This document shows positions 50,301 through 59,600 of a DNA stretch of 64,000 nt, piece by piece. The translations under genes were made by a program, and so were the position numbers. The notes below the pieces were generated by a model that saw nothing but the letters and a program-made list of their open reading frames with translations, was not told where the DNA came from and ran no database searches. The DNA lies in contig JAPFFF010000002.1 in the NCBI GenBank assembly GCA_039105265.1, positions 5,704,001 to 5,768,000 of the forward strand, given 5' to 3'. This DNA is from Tritrichomonas musculus (taxonomy: Eukaryota; Parabasalia; Tritrichomonadida; Tritrichomonadidae). The stretch's first letter is position 1; each line of letters starts with the position of its first letter.

Positions 50301-53300
50301 AATTGTCATTATTGATCTTTACTTTATTATTGTAATTATCAATAAAAACACTACCAATATCGTTTGTGAACGTACATGAGTCTACATTCAAAGTTTTTGT
50401 TGAGCCTTCAGCTATATAAATTGATGTTAAATCGGCAGCACCATTTCTTTGAAAAGTGCATTCCAATATATTTATATTTGACTGTTCTGAAAAACCATTG
50501 AAATCAGGTTGAATGTAAATAGAACCACCTTTAGCGGCGTTGTTTCCAATAAAAGTGCATTTTGTGATTGTAATATCATGCTTTATGTTAATATATACAG
50601 CACCTCCATTCATTGAATTGCTATTTCCTTCAAAATTGCATTCTTCTAAAGTCAAATAAATGTTTCCTTTGTTTTGATTTGAAGCACAACAAAGAGCACC
50701 TCCTATTTCTGATTTCTGCTGATTGGAATAGTCTATAAAATAACAATCTGAGAATGAGATATAAATTTCTTTATCATTATTCTCGTGATTAATTTCTAGT
50801 CCGATGCCGTTGATGTTTTCAGTAACTACGACAAAATTACTAAAAGTATTATTGATGAAATCAATTCTATCAATTGAATCGGATAATTTCATTTCTATAA
50901 TTGGGCACTCTAATGAAATGTTTTCAAATTTATTTCCAGTGAAAACAGGTTTTGTTGTATACAAATTGAGAACATTAATAATTTTACCTTTACAGCCAAA
51001 GAAGTTGTTCTCTATTATTTGGATTTCGTTATTTTCATTAATTAAGCCTTCAATTTGAACTGTATTTTTATTACAGTTCTGAAAAGTATTTCCAATAAGC
51101 ACAATTTTATCAGTTAATGAAATGAGGCCGCTTGCTGAATTTTCATTACTTGAAAATTCAATTGTGCAATTTTTCATTTCAATGTTTTGCACCCTAGATT
51201 GAATGGAAACTACAAAGCCATTCTGTCCGCAATCATTAAAAACACACATAAATAATTGAACAGGCGCATTTTGGCATTCACCAATATGAATTCCGTGAGA
51301 ATCTTTCCCAGAGTCTCCTTCAAAATGGCAATTGTTTATGATTATATCAGGTTTCCTCGAATCTTCAGAAGGTTTTGGCAAATATTCACTTGAATCACTT
51401 GGATTAATGCATTGAAATTCTGTTTCAATAAAAATAGAACCGCTACCTTGATTTGATTTATTATCAATGAAATAACAATCATCAATCTTACAACCTTGAT
51501 AGGTCTGAATATAAACAGCTCCTCCTTCATGTTCAGCTGAGTTATCAATGAAATTGCATTTGTATAAACAAACCTTTATATTTGCAATGTATTTATTTTT
51601 GCCAAAACGTAAAGCTCCTCCTTGAGTTGGATTTGAATTAGATGAGAAATTGCATTCTTCAAATGTAATTTCAATTGGATCGATATGATTATCATCGATT
51701 TCTCTTGTATTTTCAATCCAAAATTGAGGAGTGCAGCCAAGCCATTGATCACGATAGTCATTCATTGTATTATTCTTTGATACAAAACTTTTGATAGTAA
51801 AAGAATCTCTTCTTGAACGGAACCAAATTTTAGCTAAAGGTCCACCTGATGGGCAATTTTGTATTGTATTATTATTAATAGATATATAAGCTTCTTTTAT
51901 AATTGTTATAAAAAGGCATCTCCCTTCATTATTTCCTGAGAACGAATCAAAAATATTATCCTCAACAACAATGGACGTCAAATCATTCCATGAATCATAA
52001 TGTATTCCTGCTGAATAATAAATCTTATTGTCGTTTAAACCTGCATTACAAAATGTATTGGCTTTAATAATGTGTTCTGTTATTCTTCTTAGTTCTATAC
52101 AACCACAATTTTTTGTTGAATCATTAAAAGTCATTTTATTGTTACAAAAACTTAATTTTGCAACATTAAAAACATTTGTGTATGAGTTCTGATTTTCGCC
52201 ACAATCAATAAAGTCGCAATAAGAAATAGAAATTTCGTCATTGTTAGATTTATCAATCATAATTGAATGGGCAGTATCAATAGATAAAGTGTTTAAAAAC
52301 AAGCAATTTTCAATTGAAATCGGTGCACTTGAATCTGAATTTTCGTTTCTTTGAATATAAATGGCTCCTCCTTGATGTGAGTGAGTGTTATTAAAATTGC
52401 AATTTTTAATTGAAATTTGTGTGTTTGAACTTTGGTACAATGCATAAATGGAGCCTCCAAGCGTATTATCATTCTTTGTTTCTGCTTTTGTGAAATTGGA
52501 AGATTCAATTTTCAATGCTGAGTTTGGTGAATTATAAAAAACGGCTCCGCCATGAGCTTTTGAAGTTACGTTGTAAAAAGAGCATGCTATAATATTCAAA
52601 TTTGTCTCTTTGGCTTCATTAAAAGACGATTCAATGGCCAATGCTCCTCCTCCAACTGAGTCATGATAATTGTACAAATGCTCGAAAATTGTGTATTCAA
52701 AAGTCAAGGTTTTTGAATAAGACTTTTTCTCATTATTTCTATATGCAAATCCAATGCCGCCTCCAGCTTTTGAGCCTGTTTCAATATAGCTAAAAGTACA
52801 GTTAGAAAAAGTAACTGAAGGTGGAGTACTCTGGTCAGTTTCAAAACGAACAAAATAGGCGGTTTCAGGTGATTCGGCTACATAACTAGGCTTGCAGTTT
52901 TTGAATGTTGTGTTAAAAATTTTCAAATGAAAATTGAGTTTTTCAATGATTATGATTAAGCCAGCTTTATGGCCTCTGCTTTTATTATCTCCTTGGCAAC
53001 TTGTAAATACGCAATCTGCAATTTCTAAATCGTTGGTTCCGCTTCCAGGCTCATTGAATTTAATAGCACTACCGTCTGTATGAAAAGTGTTTGTGAAGCG
53101 ATTTCCAATCATTTTGCAATCTTTGTAATAGTTAATTTCTAAAGATCTTTGGGAAACAGCTTTATCAAGATAAGTGAATGTATTGTTTTGAAAATCATTT
53201 TTACTTGATTCAGTTAAAATGGTTATTGATTTTGTATTGTCATATGGATGATGACAATCTGAAAATATGTTTGAATACAGCTTAAAATAATAATTATCAC

Positions 53301-53649
53301 TATTTGCAGAACATTTGATTATTTTATCATATACAGTGCATCCAATAAAAGAATTATTATTAAGAAAAAAATGGTGGTTTTGACATCCAATAATAAAATT
53401 ACCTTTTTTCTTGGCACCTCGAATACTTTGGAAAATACAATTTTCAACTTTAAATTCATTAACATTTGGACCATTTTTAGGACCACAAAATATGTATTCA
53501 TCTGTTGTTATCTTGAAATCTTTATCAATTTCATTTGGATTTACATCGCAGTTAAATTTGGTTTTCTTAATTGTGATTTTGTTTTGTGATGGCTTAAAGG
53601 CATGTTCGGGTGGAACAACTCTAAATAGTAGTATCCCAATAAGAATCAT
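47320..53649 (-). CDS. Giant Pmp-like beta-helix surface protein
   Basis: 2109 residues. A short hydrophobic start (MILIGILLFRVVPPEHA) probably acts as a signal peptide. Residues about 30-1440 hold dozens of imperfect repeats with GGAIYI and CxF...N(N/K)A themes, as in Chlamydia Pmp and other right-handed beta-helix proteins. Two low-complexity segments follow: FTKSS/FSSSS units at about 1463-1570, and an 18-20-residue Ser/Asn/Asp unit containing STINDESSSSNDDKEI at about 1590-1706. A second short beta-helix part precedes one transmembrane helix (about 2060-2083) and a 25-residue acidic tail. Many NxS/T sites are present. I infer a cell-surface adhesin. Trichomonads have families of such proteins. 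Confidence 0.88.
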   Translation of the reverse strand: MILIGILLFRVVPPEHAFKPSQNKITIKKTKFNCDVNPNEIDKDFKITTDEYIFCGPKNGPNVNEFKVENCIFQSIRGAKKKGNFIIGCQNHHFFLNNNSFIGCTVYDKIIKCSANSDNYYFKLYSNIFSDCHHPYDNTKSITILTESSKNDFQNNTFTYLDKAVSQRSLEINYYKDCKMIGNRFTNTFHTDGSAIKFNEPGSGTNDLEIADCVFTSCQGDNKSRGHKAGLIIIIEKLNFHLKIFNTTFKNCKPSYVAESPETAYFVRFETDQSTPPSVTFSNCTFSYIETGSKAGGGIGFAYRNNEKKSYSKTLTFEYTIFEHLYNYHDSVGGGALAIESSFNEAKETNLNIIACSFYNVTSKAHGGAVFYNSPNSALKIESSNFTKAETKNDNTLGGSIYALYQSSNTQISIKNCNFNNTHSHQGGAIYIQRNENSDSSAPISIENCLFLNTLSIDTAHSIMIDKSNNDEISISYCDFIDCGENQNSYTNVFNVAKLSFCNNKMTFNDSTKNCGCIELRRITEHIIKANTFCNAGLNDNKIYYSAGIHYDSWNDLTSIVVEDNIFDSFSGNNEGRCLFITIIKEAYISINNNTIQNCPSGGPLAKIWFRSRRDSFTIKSFVSKNNTMNDYRDQWLGCTPQFWIENTREIDDNHIDPIEITFEECNFSSNSNPTQGGALRFGKNKYIANIKVCLYKCNFIDNSAEHEGGAVYIQTYQGCKIDDCYFIDNKSNQGSGSIFIETEFQCINPSDSSEYLPKPSEDSRKPDIIINNCHFEGDSGKDSHGIHIGECQNAPVQLFMCVFNDCGQNGFVVSIQSRVQNIEMKNCTIEFSSNENSASGLISLTDKIVLIGNTFQNCNKNTVQIEGLINENNEIQIIENNFFGCKGKIINVLNLYTTKPVFTGNKFENISLECPIIEMKLSDSIDRIDFINNTFSNFVVVTENINGIGLEINHENNDKEIYISFSDCYFIDYSNQQKSEIGGALCCASNQNKGNIYLTLEECNFEGNSNSMNGGAVYINIKHDITITKCTFIGNNAAKGGSIYIQPDFNGFSEQSNINILECTFQRNGAADLTSIYIAEGSTKTLNVDSCTFTNDIGSVFIDNYNNKVKINNDNFVNTKDRSALIISQTKDLNNEILIDYCTFDSCLAPTNKCFDFVISTLTFTFRNSVVKNMIGTGENSYFGSFSHSSKNSIYLQNITFVDNIGNSLYGGGAAIKFIGISQLNLVKCNFTNNKANQNRDASRPKQENQKDYFNGDGGAIQLGYSCQMNDMNVLFSECIFINNKASRHGGALAIQTHTIVTIEECIFENNVANYNEKDSELLYENHFDKKSEGRGGAIYINPAYSYDDKTGECQSSNIHMTNVKILECDFIKNNAFDGYAIYIEGDDPGTEFNIKSNDFIDNYNENNFVDDNNIIYGAVITTEICTLIEKNIIENNNFTYSDDKINVKELSCVDHFGKTETKHFTESSEFTKSNIFSSHYFSPSIFFSYSQKFSQSDDFTKSSHFSGSSPFTKSSTFSSSSPFTKSSTFSSSSSFTKSNDFTKSSGFTSSNPFTKSRFFSPSFYFTQLSDSSFTDQNTKSETNDEYSSETDDSEMISSTISDESSSSNDDKEISSSTINDESSSSNDNKEISSSTINDGSSSNDDKEISSTTINDESSSSNDDKEISSSTINDESSSSNDDKEISSSTINDESSSNDDKMTSNSISNEEPSTVLVDSEIIESQSINADSEISTNIDGESSLPVDPTEIASDEPIDSPCAVSKNNVDTQLGNRCQYSADENDKSVVIHVLRTNFTDYKNESNGGAIYIFNCGFYIHKIIFTRCLTLNGGGGAIYIKETHALEHNITFDACLFTGCKAVFGGACYIYCSSDVNDVTIKGCTFSSNVAYKRNSNNGGSMLYGGSSLFLTVRNSFIGKSNFVSNKGPGGSIKIYNKYDEETSKVSSLEFKSKERINMISDCHFENEEKSETSIFYVNDKDGSKIELNQCTFKGKLGKDSYYIIGELLAKDAPKIHIKSCDFEDKSDSPLNQKLINNEIVIGFKEKSGKKYGFAEYHLISTTIYLAAFVVTILIIILKFRNYAANHVFDDKIDDSSLNKIDEDKDSLYSTSI

Positions 53650-53658
53650 ATTTATTAA

Positions 53659-53666
53659 TAAAATGA
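53659..53666 (-). promoter_or_regulatory. Initiator-like motif TCATTTTA of the beta-helix gene
   Basis: TCATTTTA on the minus strand, putative +1 A 15 bases upstream of the ATG. It is a close match to the Trichomonas initiator consensus. Confidence 0.5.
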
Positions 53667-55367
53667 AATAATTATAATGCTCAGAAAAATATTAAATGTG
53701 AATTCAATTTATGAAAATAATCTAAAAAATATGATGGATTGAAAATGCTTAATATTAATATTATTAACTGATTAAGTAATAAAATCATTGGTATGCAATT
53801 ATGATTTCGGAATAAATCATAATTTCAATAACTATTCAAATTTGTAATAATTTGGTTCCACATTATATTTTCTGATAATAAAGTAAGATATATTTGGGAA
53901 AAAAAAAAAAAAAAAAAGAATTTAGATAATGGTTGTAATGAATTCAATTTATTCTGAAAGAGTGGAAATAAATTGAGATAAAAATAATGAAATTTAAATA
54001 CTGTTGTCAAAAAAAAAAAATTCTATTTTTTTTTAGAAAAAAGCAGAGAAATGTCTTATTGAGTAGTTCAAGAGAGATATTATCCAATTTGTAGCGGCCG
54101 TTGGTCAGTGATAATAAATATAACATTGAAATTTTTTATCAAAAAAATAAAGTTTTTGAATTAATTATTTTCACAGTTTAGAGTAAAGAGAATAAACAAA
54201 CTTTTTGTGTATTTTCTCAATTTTTTTAATCAATTCTAACAATAACAAAGTATTATTCACATCAAATATTCAATGAATTTTTTTTATGTTAACAAATATG
54301 TAAATATTAAGAAAACTATGGAAAACAACATTTATTTAAGTAATCTAATGGATATGTAAGTATTAAAAAACTTTGGCTGTTGTATTGAAAAAAATCATTG
54401 TTAAGCAATCTCTTTTGAAAAAAATAAATAAAATTATATTTTTTTTGAATCATCAAATTTCCCTCAAAATTCAAAAATAATGATAGGAATCCTATCATTG
54501 GATAATCATTTTATCATGATTGTAAAAATTCAATTTTTTTTAATAACTATCTAATATTTTAAAATAGTAATGATTATAATTTGTTATAATAGATTTATAT
54601 CATAAGCTCAGAAACATGCCCAGAAAAAGTAATATCATTCTTCTAAAAAAATGTTTTTTGGTTAAAATTTGTAAGGAGGTAAAAAAAAATTATAATTTTA
54701 CTTTATTCAGATAGCTTTTTATTCTCTAAAAAATCATAATTAAGTACTCAATAATTATGTTTGTTATTATTATATTTCAACAATTTATTATCTTAATTAT
54801 TTTTTTTTTACAAATGTAATTGAATACTTCTTATCATATAAAATAAAATATCAAATAATTTTAATGGATTTAGTTAAATTTCAGTTTATGAATTTTGTTG
54901 ATAATTTAAAAACTCTCATATTTTTTTTATAAAATGATGATATGTGACTCTATACCGAAATCAAAATAGATCTCAGCAAAAATGGCCATTATATGGAAGA
55001 TTTTTCATTATTATTTTTAGATATTTTTAGTTGATAGTATTAAAAATAAAAAAGATTTGGTTTAAATAGCACACTTGTTTATTATATAACTTTCCAGAAT
55101 AGAATAATCAGATTTTATTTGATTATTTAAACGATGAACAATAAAAAGTGTTAGCAAAAGAATAAAACAATTTCTGAATATTGATAAAAAGATAATAAAA
55201 CAAATATTGAATGATGTCTCTTAAAAAGTTTATTATAAATCAAAAAAAAAGTATTGAAAAAGTACGATCTTGATCATTTATAACTTTTTCAAATAAAAAA
55301 AATGAGGAGGATAAATTAAGATTTTTTTCAAAGGATTGTGTACCATTAAATGAAGATGTAACTTACT
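53667..55367. other. Long AT-rich intergenic stretch between divergent genes
   Basis: About 1.7 kb. It contains short A runs (53900-53917 and 54010-54019) and a 21-base palindrome around AATGATAGGA at 54477-54497. No gene or transposon was recognised. Confidence 0.5.
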
Positions 55368-55375
55368 TCACTTTT
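55368..55375 (+). promoter_or_regulatory. Initiator-like motif TCACTTTT
   Basis: TCACTTTT with the putative +1 A 20 bases before the ATG. It is identical to the ABCA motif. Confidence 0.5.
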
Positions 55376-55389
55376 TTGCTTTAAATTTC

Positions 55390-56277
55390 ATGAGCACATT
55401 TTACGATCACAGCATGCTCTATGTGCCTTTACCAAATTTATTATTTAACATTATAACAAGTATACCTGAAAATGAAGAATATGAAGATAAAAAAGACTGT
55501 CTACATCAGAAAGATATTATGGAATTCACTCCGTTACCAAATATCGTAGGGAAGATTGATGTTGATTCTTCAGAATCTGATGAGAGTGTTGAAGATTTGT
55601 CGGAACAAGTTATTGATAACTGGATACAACATGAAACAAATCCAAAACAAGCAATAATCAATTTTGAAAAAATAGAAATTAAAGAAGAAAAAAATAATTC
55701 TAAAAACTCAAAGCCAAAACGCGATTATTCACTTGATGAAAGTTTTTTAAGCAAAAAAGAACAAATGAAGCAAGTTGATAATGACAGTAATACTATCAAA
55801 AATTCTAAATCATTTGGTTATTTACCTAATGATAAGCATCCCATAATTTTTGGGCAAAAGCAGCAACCAGAAAAATCAAAAGATATAACTAAATTGCAAC
55901 AACAAAAACAAAATGATATAAAAATTGAATTTTCAAATGTTCCTCATTTGGACATTAAAGATAAATCACAACAATTTATTTTCAAAAAAGAAAATTTACA
56001 AAAAGTAGAACGAAATAAGCCGGACCAGATCCGAAATGTCAACAAAGGGAATGAAATAAAAATTGAATTACCTCATAATAGGAAAAATGAATCAAGCAAT
56101 GAAGTTACTATTGAACCAAAAAATAATAGCATCAAAATAGAAAGAAAAACAGAGTTGCCAACCTTAAAATTCTCTTTCAAGAATCAAAATGAAATACCAG
56201 AAAGAGAAATATTTTCATCTGAAAAAGAATTAAATAATCTTAATGATTACCAAAAAATAACAATACTAACAAATTAG
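55390..56277 (+). CDS. Disordered Lys/Asn/Glu-rich protein of unknown function
   Basis: 295 residues. The first 55 residues contain two similar short segments, YVPLPNLLFNI and EFTPLPNIVGKI. An acidic stretch DSSESDESVEDLSEQ then leads into WIQHE. From about residue 85 the protein is charged, polar and repetitive in style (KIE, NK and QQ themes), probably disordered. There is no membrane segment or known domain. The good initiator context and length support a real gene. Confidence 0.6.
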   Translation: MSTFYDHSMLYVPLPNLLFNIITSIPENEEYEDKKDCLHQKDIMEFTPLPNIVGKIDVDSSESDESVEDLSEQVIDNWIQHETNPKQAIINFEKIEIKEEKNNSKNSKPKRDYSLDESFLSKKEQMKQVDNDSNTIKNSKSFGYLPNDKHPIIFGQKQQPEKSKDITKLQQQKQNDIKIEFSNVPHLDIKDKSQQFIFKKENLQKVERNKPDQIRNVNKGNEIKIELPHNRKNESSNEVTIEPKNNSIKIERKTELPTLKFSFKNQNEIPEREIFSSEKELNNLNDYQKITILTN

Positions 56278-56694
56278 AACAATATGATGATTACTTTATA
56301 TATAGCTAATAAATAAGATATTATCCAAAATTCGTTACTGTTTTTTTCTACAATTTTATTTATTTTGTGAATAAGTTCATGCCTATCTGATATTATCTGC
56401 ATTTTATTTGACCGCCTATTAAAATGTTAAAAATAATATTTTTTTATTATATACGAATTACTATAATAATAAGTATGTCTGATATAGATTGTTAATAAAA
56501 AAAATAAAATTAATTATTGTTATTAATGCATCAATATGCCATTTCTTATATCAAATGTTAAAATCATTTCAAAATGTATTCTATGAGTTTATTCAATATT
56601 GAAAGCTTTACAAAAAAAAGACGGCTAAAAATAATAAAATAAACTATAATTTTAAAAAAAAAAAAATGAGTAATTAATAATAATAACAGATAAG
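56278..56694. other. Convergent 3' spacer
   Basis: About 420 bases of AT-rich sequence between convergent genes. No feature was recognised. Confidence 0.45.
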
Positions 56695-59600
56695 TTATTG
56701 GCAAGCAGAAGCAAGTACTGCTCCTTCCATCACCTTTCCCTCCATCAATTTAGAAAGAGACTCGAATTTATTCTGAGAAGAGAAGACCTTCACGTTGTCG
56801 TTCATCAACGACATGAACTCTTTTTTATCCTTTTCGGTAGAGTTTTTCAGGTATTCGCAGACGAGCACGTAGCACTGCAAGAAGTGAGTTCTGAGGAGTG
56901 CCACCTTAGAGAAAAGGTAATAATTACGATCAAAACCGTCGAAATTCTGAGAGATTGAATTTATGAGCGCTTTTCTTGTCACCGAGTCGGGGTCGATCAA
57001 GAAGATGTGTCTAACGAACAGCAATTTTTGTAGTTTGATATCGTTCATCTTTTTCTCAGCGGCGGTTGCGGTTTTGGCGGTTTTATTTCTCAATTCATTC
57101 AAAATCAAGAAATCGCAACAATTCGAGTAAATCGAGGAGATGTTGTACATTGACGTTCTTGAGTTTGAGTTGACAAATTGCATGAAATTGAGAATGATAA
57201 CGATAGCTTGTTGTGACACTTTTATGAATGTATCGTTCTTTGCATTGAATGTGCTCAGGTTCGCCTTGCAGCCAAGAGGAACAAGAAGCTGCTGGAGAAC
57301 CGGCGCGTAATAGATGAAGGACGCAGAAGAAGGGAGAATTGTGAAGGCGATGTTAACGGCCTGTGGAACGAAGACTGACTTAATGTTATTGAAGTTTGGA
57401 TGCTTCATAGCACGAAGGAATATTTCGGCAATAACCGTTGCAAACTCAGGCGAATTTTTGAACTTCTCAACGGTTTTAAACAAAAGTGGCATCGACATCT
57501 CAAAAAGACAAAACGACTGCGTCGAGGCATTCGGAAACAAAAGAATCCGAAACGCTTTAAGCACCATCAACTTGGTCGAGTAGGACGTCATCGAACTCGT
57601 CAATAACGGTTGGATGCCACTTTTTGAGAGCCTGAATGACGATAGGGAAGAGAAAACATAGCTCGTCGTCATTGGCCTCAGATAGACGGACGTGTGCTTC
57701 AGCTGGAGATCAAACGTGTTGAATGATGAGGCAACGTCTTGCGTCGGCCTGATGTAGATGAAGACGTAGTTGAAAATCGACGAGATCTCGTTGTGAAGAC
57801 TGTCAATGTCGGCGGTTTGTATCGGCTTGAAAATGTCAGCCAATGACTGAATAAATGGCATCGCATGTCTCGGCTGGAAATCGCTCTTTTCTGCCGAGTA
57901 TTGTGCAAGACTGCACAAGAATGATTGCACCAATCTCAAGATAAACAAAATCTTCAAATTCGACTGAACTTCGCCAATCGAGTCGAAGATTGACTGCATC
58001 AGCTGCACCAATTCTTCACCTGAGTAGTTGTATCGCTGCACCCAGAAGCAAAGCTTCTTGAGTATCTTCTTCTTAAGGCGAAAATGATGCTCGAAGAAGA
58101 GGTGGAATTGGCGCTCAGTGTCCAATGAGATCGCAAAGTCGTAAAGCGTGAAAGAGTTCTTCTCGTTGATGTCGGGTAGAACGTTTAAGAGAAGAGCTGT
58201 GTCTTCTTTAACATGAAGCTTGTCGTAGATGGCTTTGAGAACTTTCTGCTTGTCGTTGATCTTCTTGGTGAGAAGAGGAAGAAGAACTTTGTGGCACAAA
58301 AGTGAAATGATCGTGTCGTCATTCACTGTGAAGTTGAACTTGATTGAGTACTTGAGTCCACTCTTGATGGCCTTGATGATGCGTTCCTTAGTGTAAATAA
58401 GATCGCTAAGACTGACTTCTTCTTCATCTTCATTCTTTGTTTCAGTCTGTTCACCGCTATTTTGGCTATCTTTATTGGAATCATCTGCTTTGCTTTCATT
58501 GTTTGTATCTTCAACTTTATTTTCATTACTTACTTCATTGCTGCTTTCATTATTATTATCATCAACTTTATTTTCATTATTAGTATCTTCAGATTTGTTT
58601 TCATTATTATTATTATTATCTTCATTTTCGTTTTCAATGTTTGTATCTTCAGATTTGTTTTCATTATTAGTATCTTCATTTTCGTTTTCATTATTAGTAT
58701 CTTCAGATTTGTTTTCAATGCTTGTATCTTCAGATTTGTTTTCATTATTAGTATCTTCAGATTTGTTTTCATTATTATTATTATCTTCATTTTCGTTTTC
58801 AATGTTTGTATCTTCAGATTTGTTTTCATTGTTTAATTCGTTTTTGTTTTCATTATTTGTATCATTAACTTTGTTTTCAATATTTTCCTCGTTTGCTTTG
58901 TTTTCTTCGTTTCCGTTAGAATCAATGCTGCAGCTGGCTTTGCTCTGAATTCTGTCTTGTTCTTCTTTTTGTTTTTCTTCAATTTTCTGGCTTGTTTCAT
59001 CCAGCCTCATCACCAAGTAGTTAAAAAGATTGTCAAACAATTTTTGGTCCCTTTTGAGGTCACTGCTTTCGAAGAACGAGTTTATCAGAATTAACGACTT
59101 TGACAGAGTTCCGTTCAATGTCAATTCAGGTATCAAAGATGTAGTCAAATCTCTTTCGAACGGTTTAATTTTCATTGTCTGAATTGGCACTTTTTGGAAG
59201 CTCAATTTTGAAATCTCCTCGAAACCGCTCTTCACCACGAAGTGGTCTCTATTCTGGAACACGAATTTCAAGTGAGGGAAGTCAAGGGAGAACAAGTCGT
59301 CAATCAGAATAGGGCCGTCAATGAATTCGAAGCACAATTCAGAAGTAGGCAAACTATTGAATTGAGCTTGTGTCAAGCTGCATCTATTCTTTTTCAGTTT
59401 CATTTGAAAAAGTTTGTATTCAGCCTCAGACAGTCTCTGCTTGATTTTCTCCTCGTATTCTTGGTTGCTCATCATGAGCCTGTACATCGAAGCGAGGTAA
59501 GGGACGAATATGACTCTTTCCTGGAGGATCTTGTCGATCACTTTAGACAAGATTGGAATCAGGTGGATGTCTTCATGCTTCATCTCATCGCATGCCAAAG

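Noticed and set aside
58462-58948. Hydrophobic plus-strand frames opposite the KSEDT repeats
   Set aside because: Reverse-strand reading of an Asn/Glu-rich repeat; no independent evidence for a gene.
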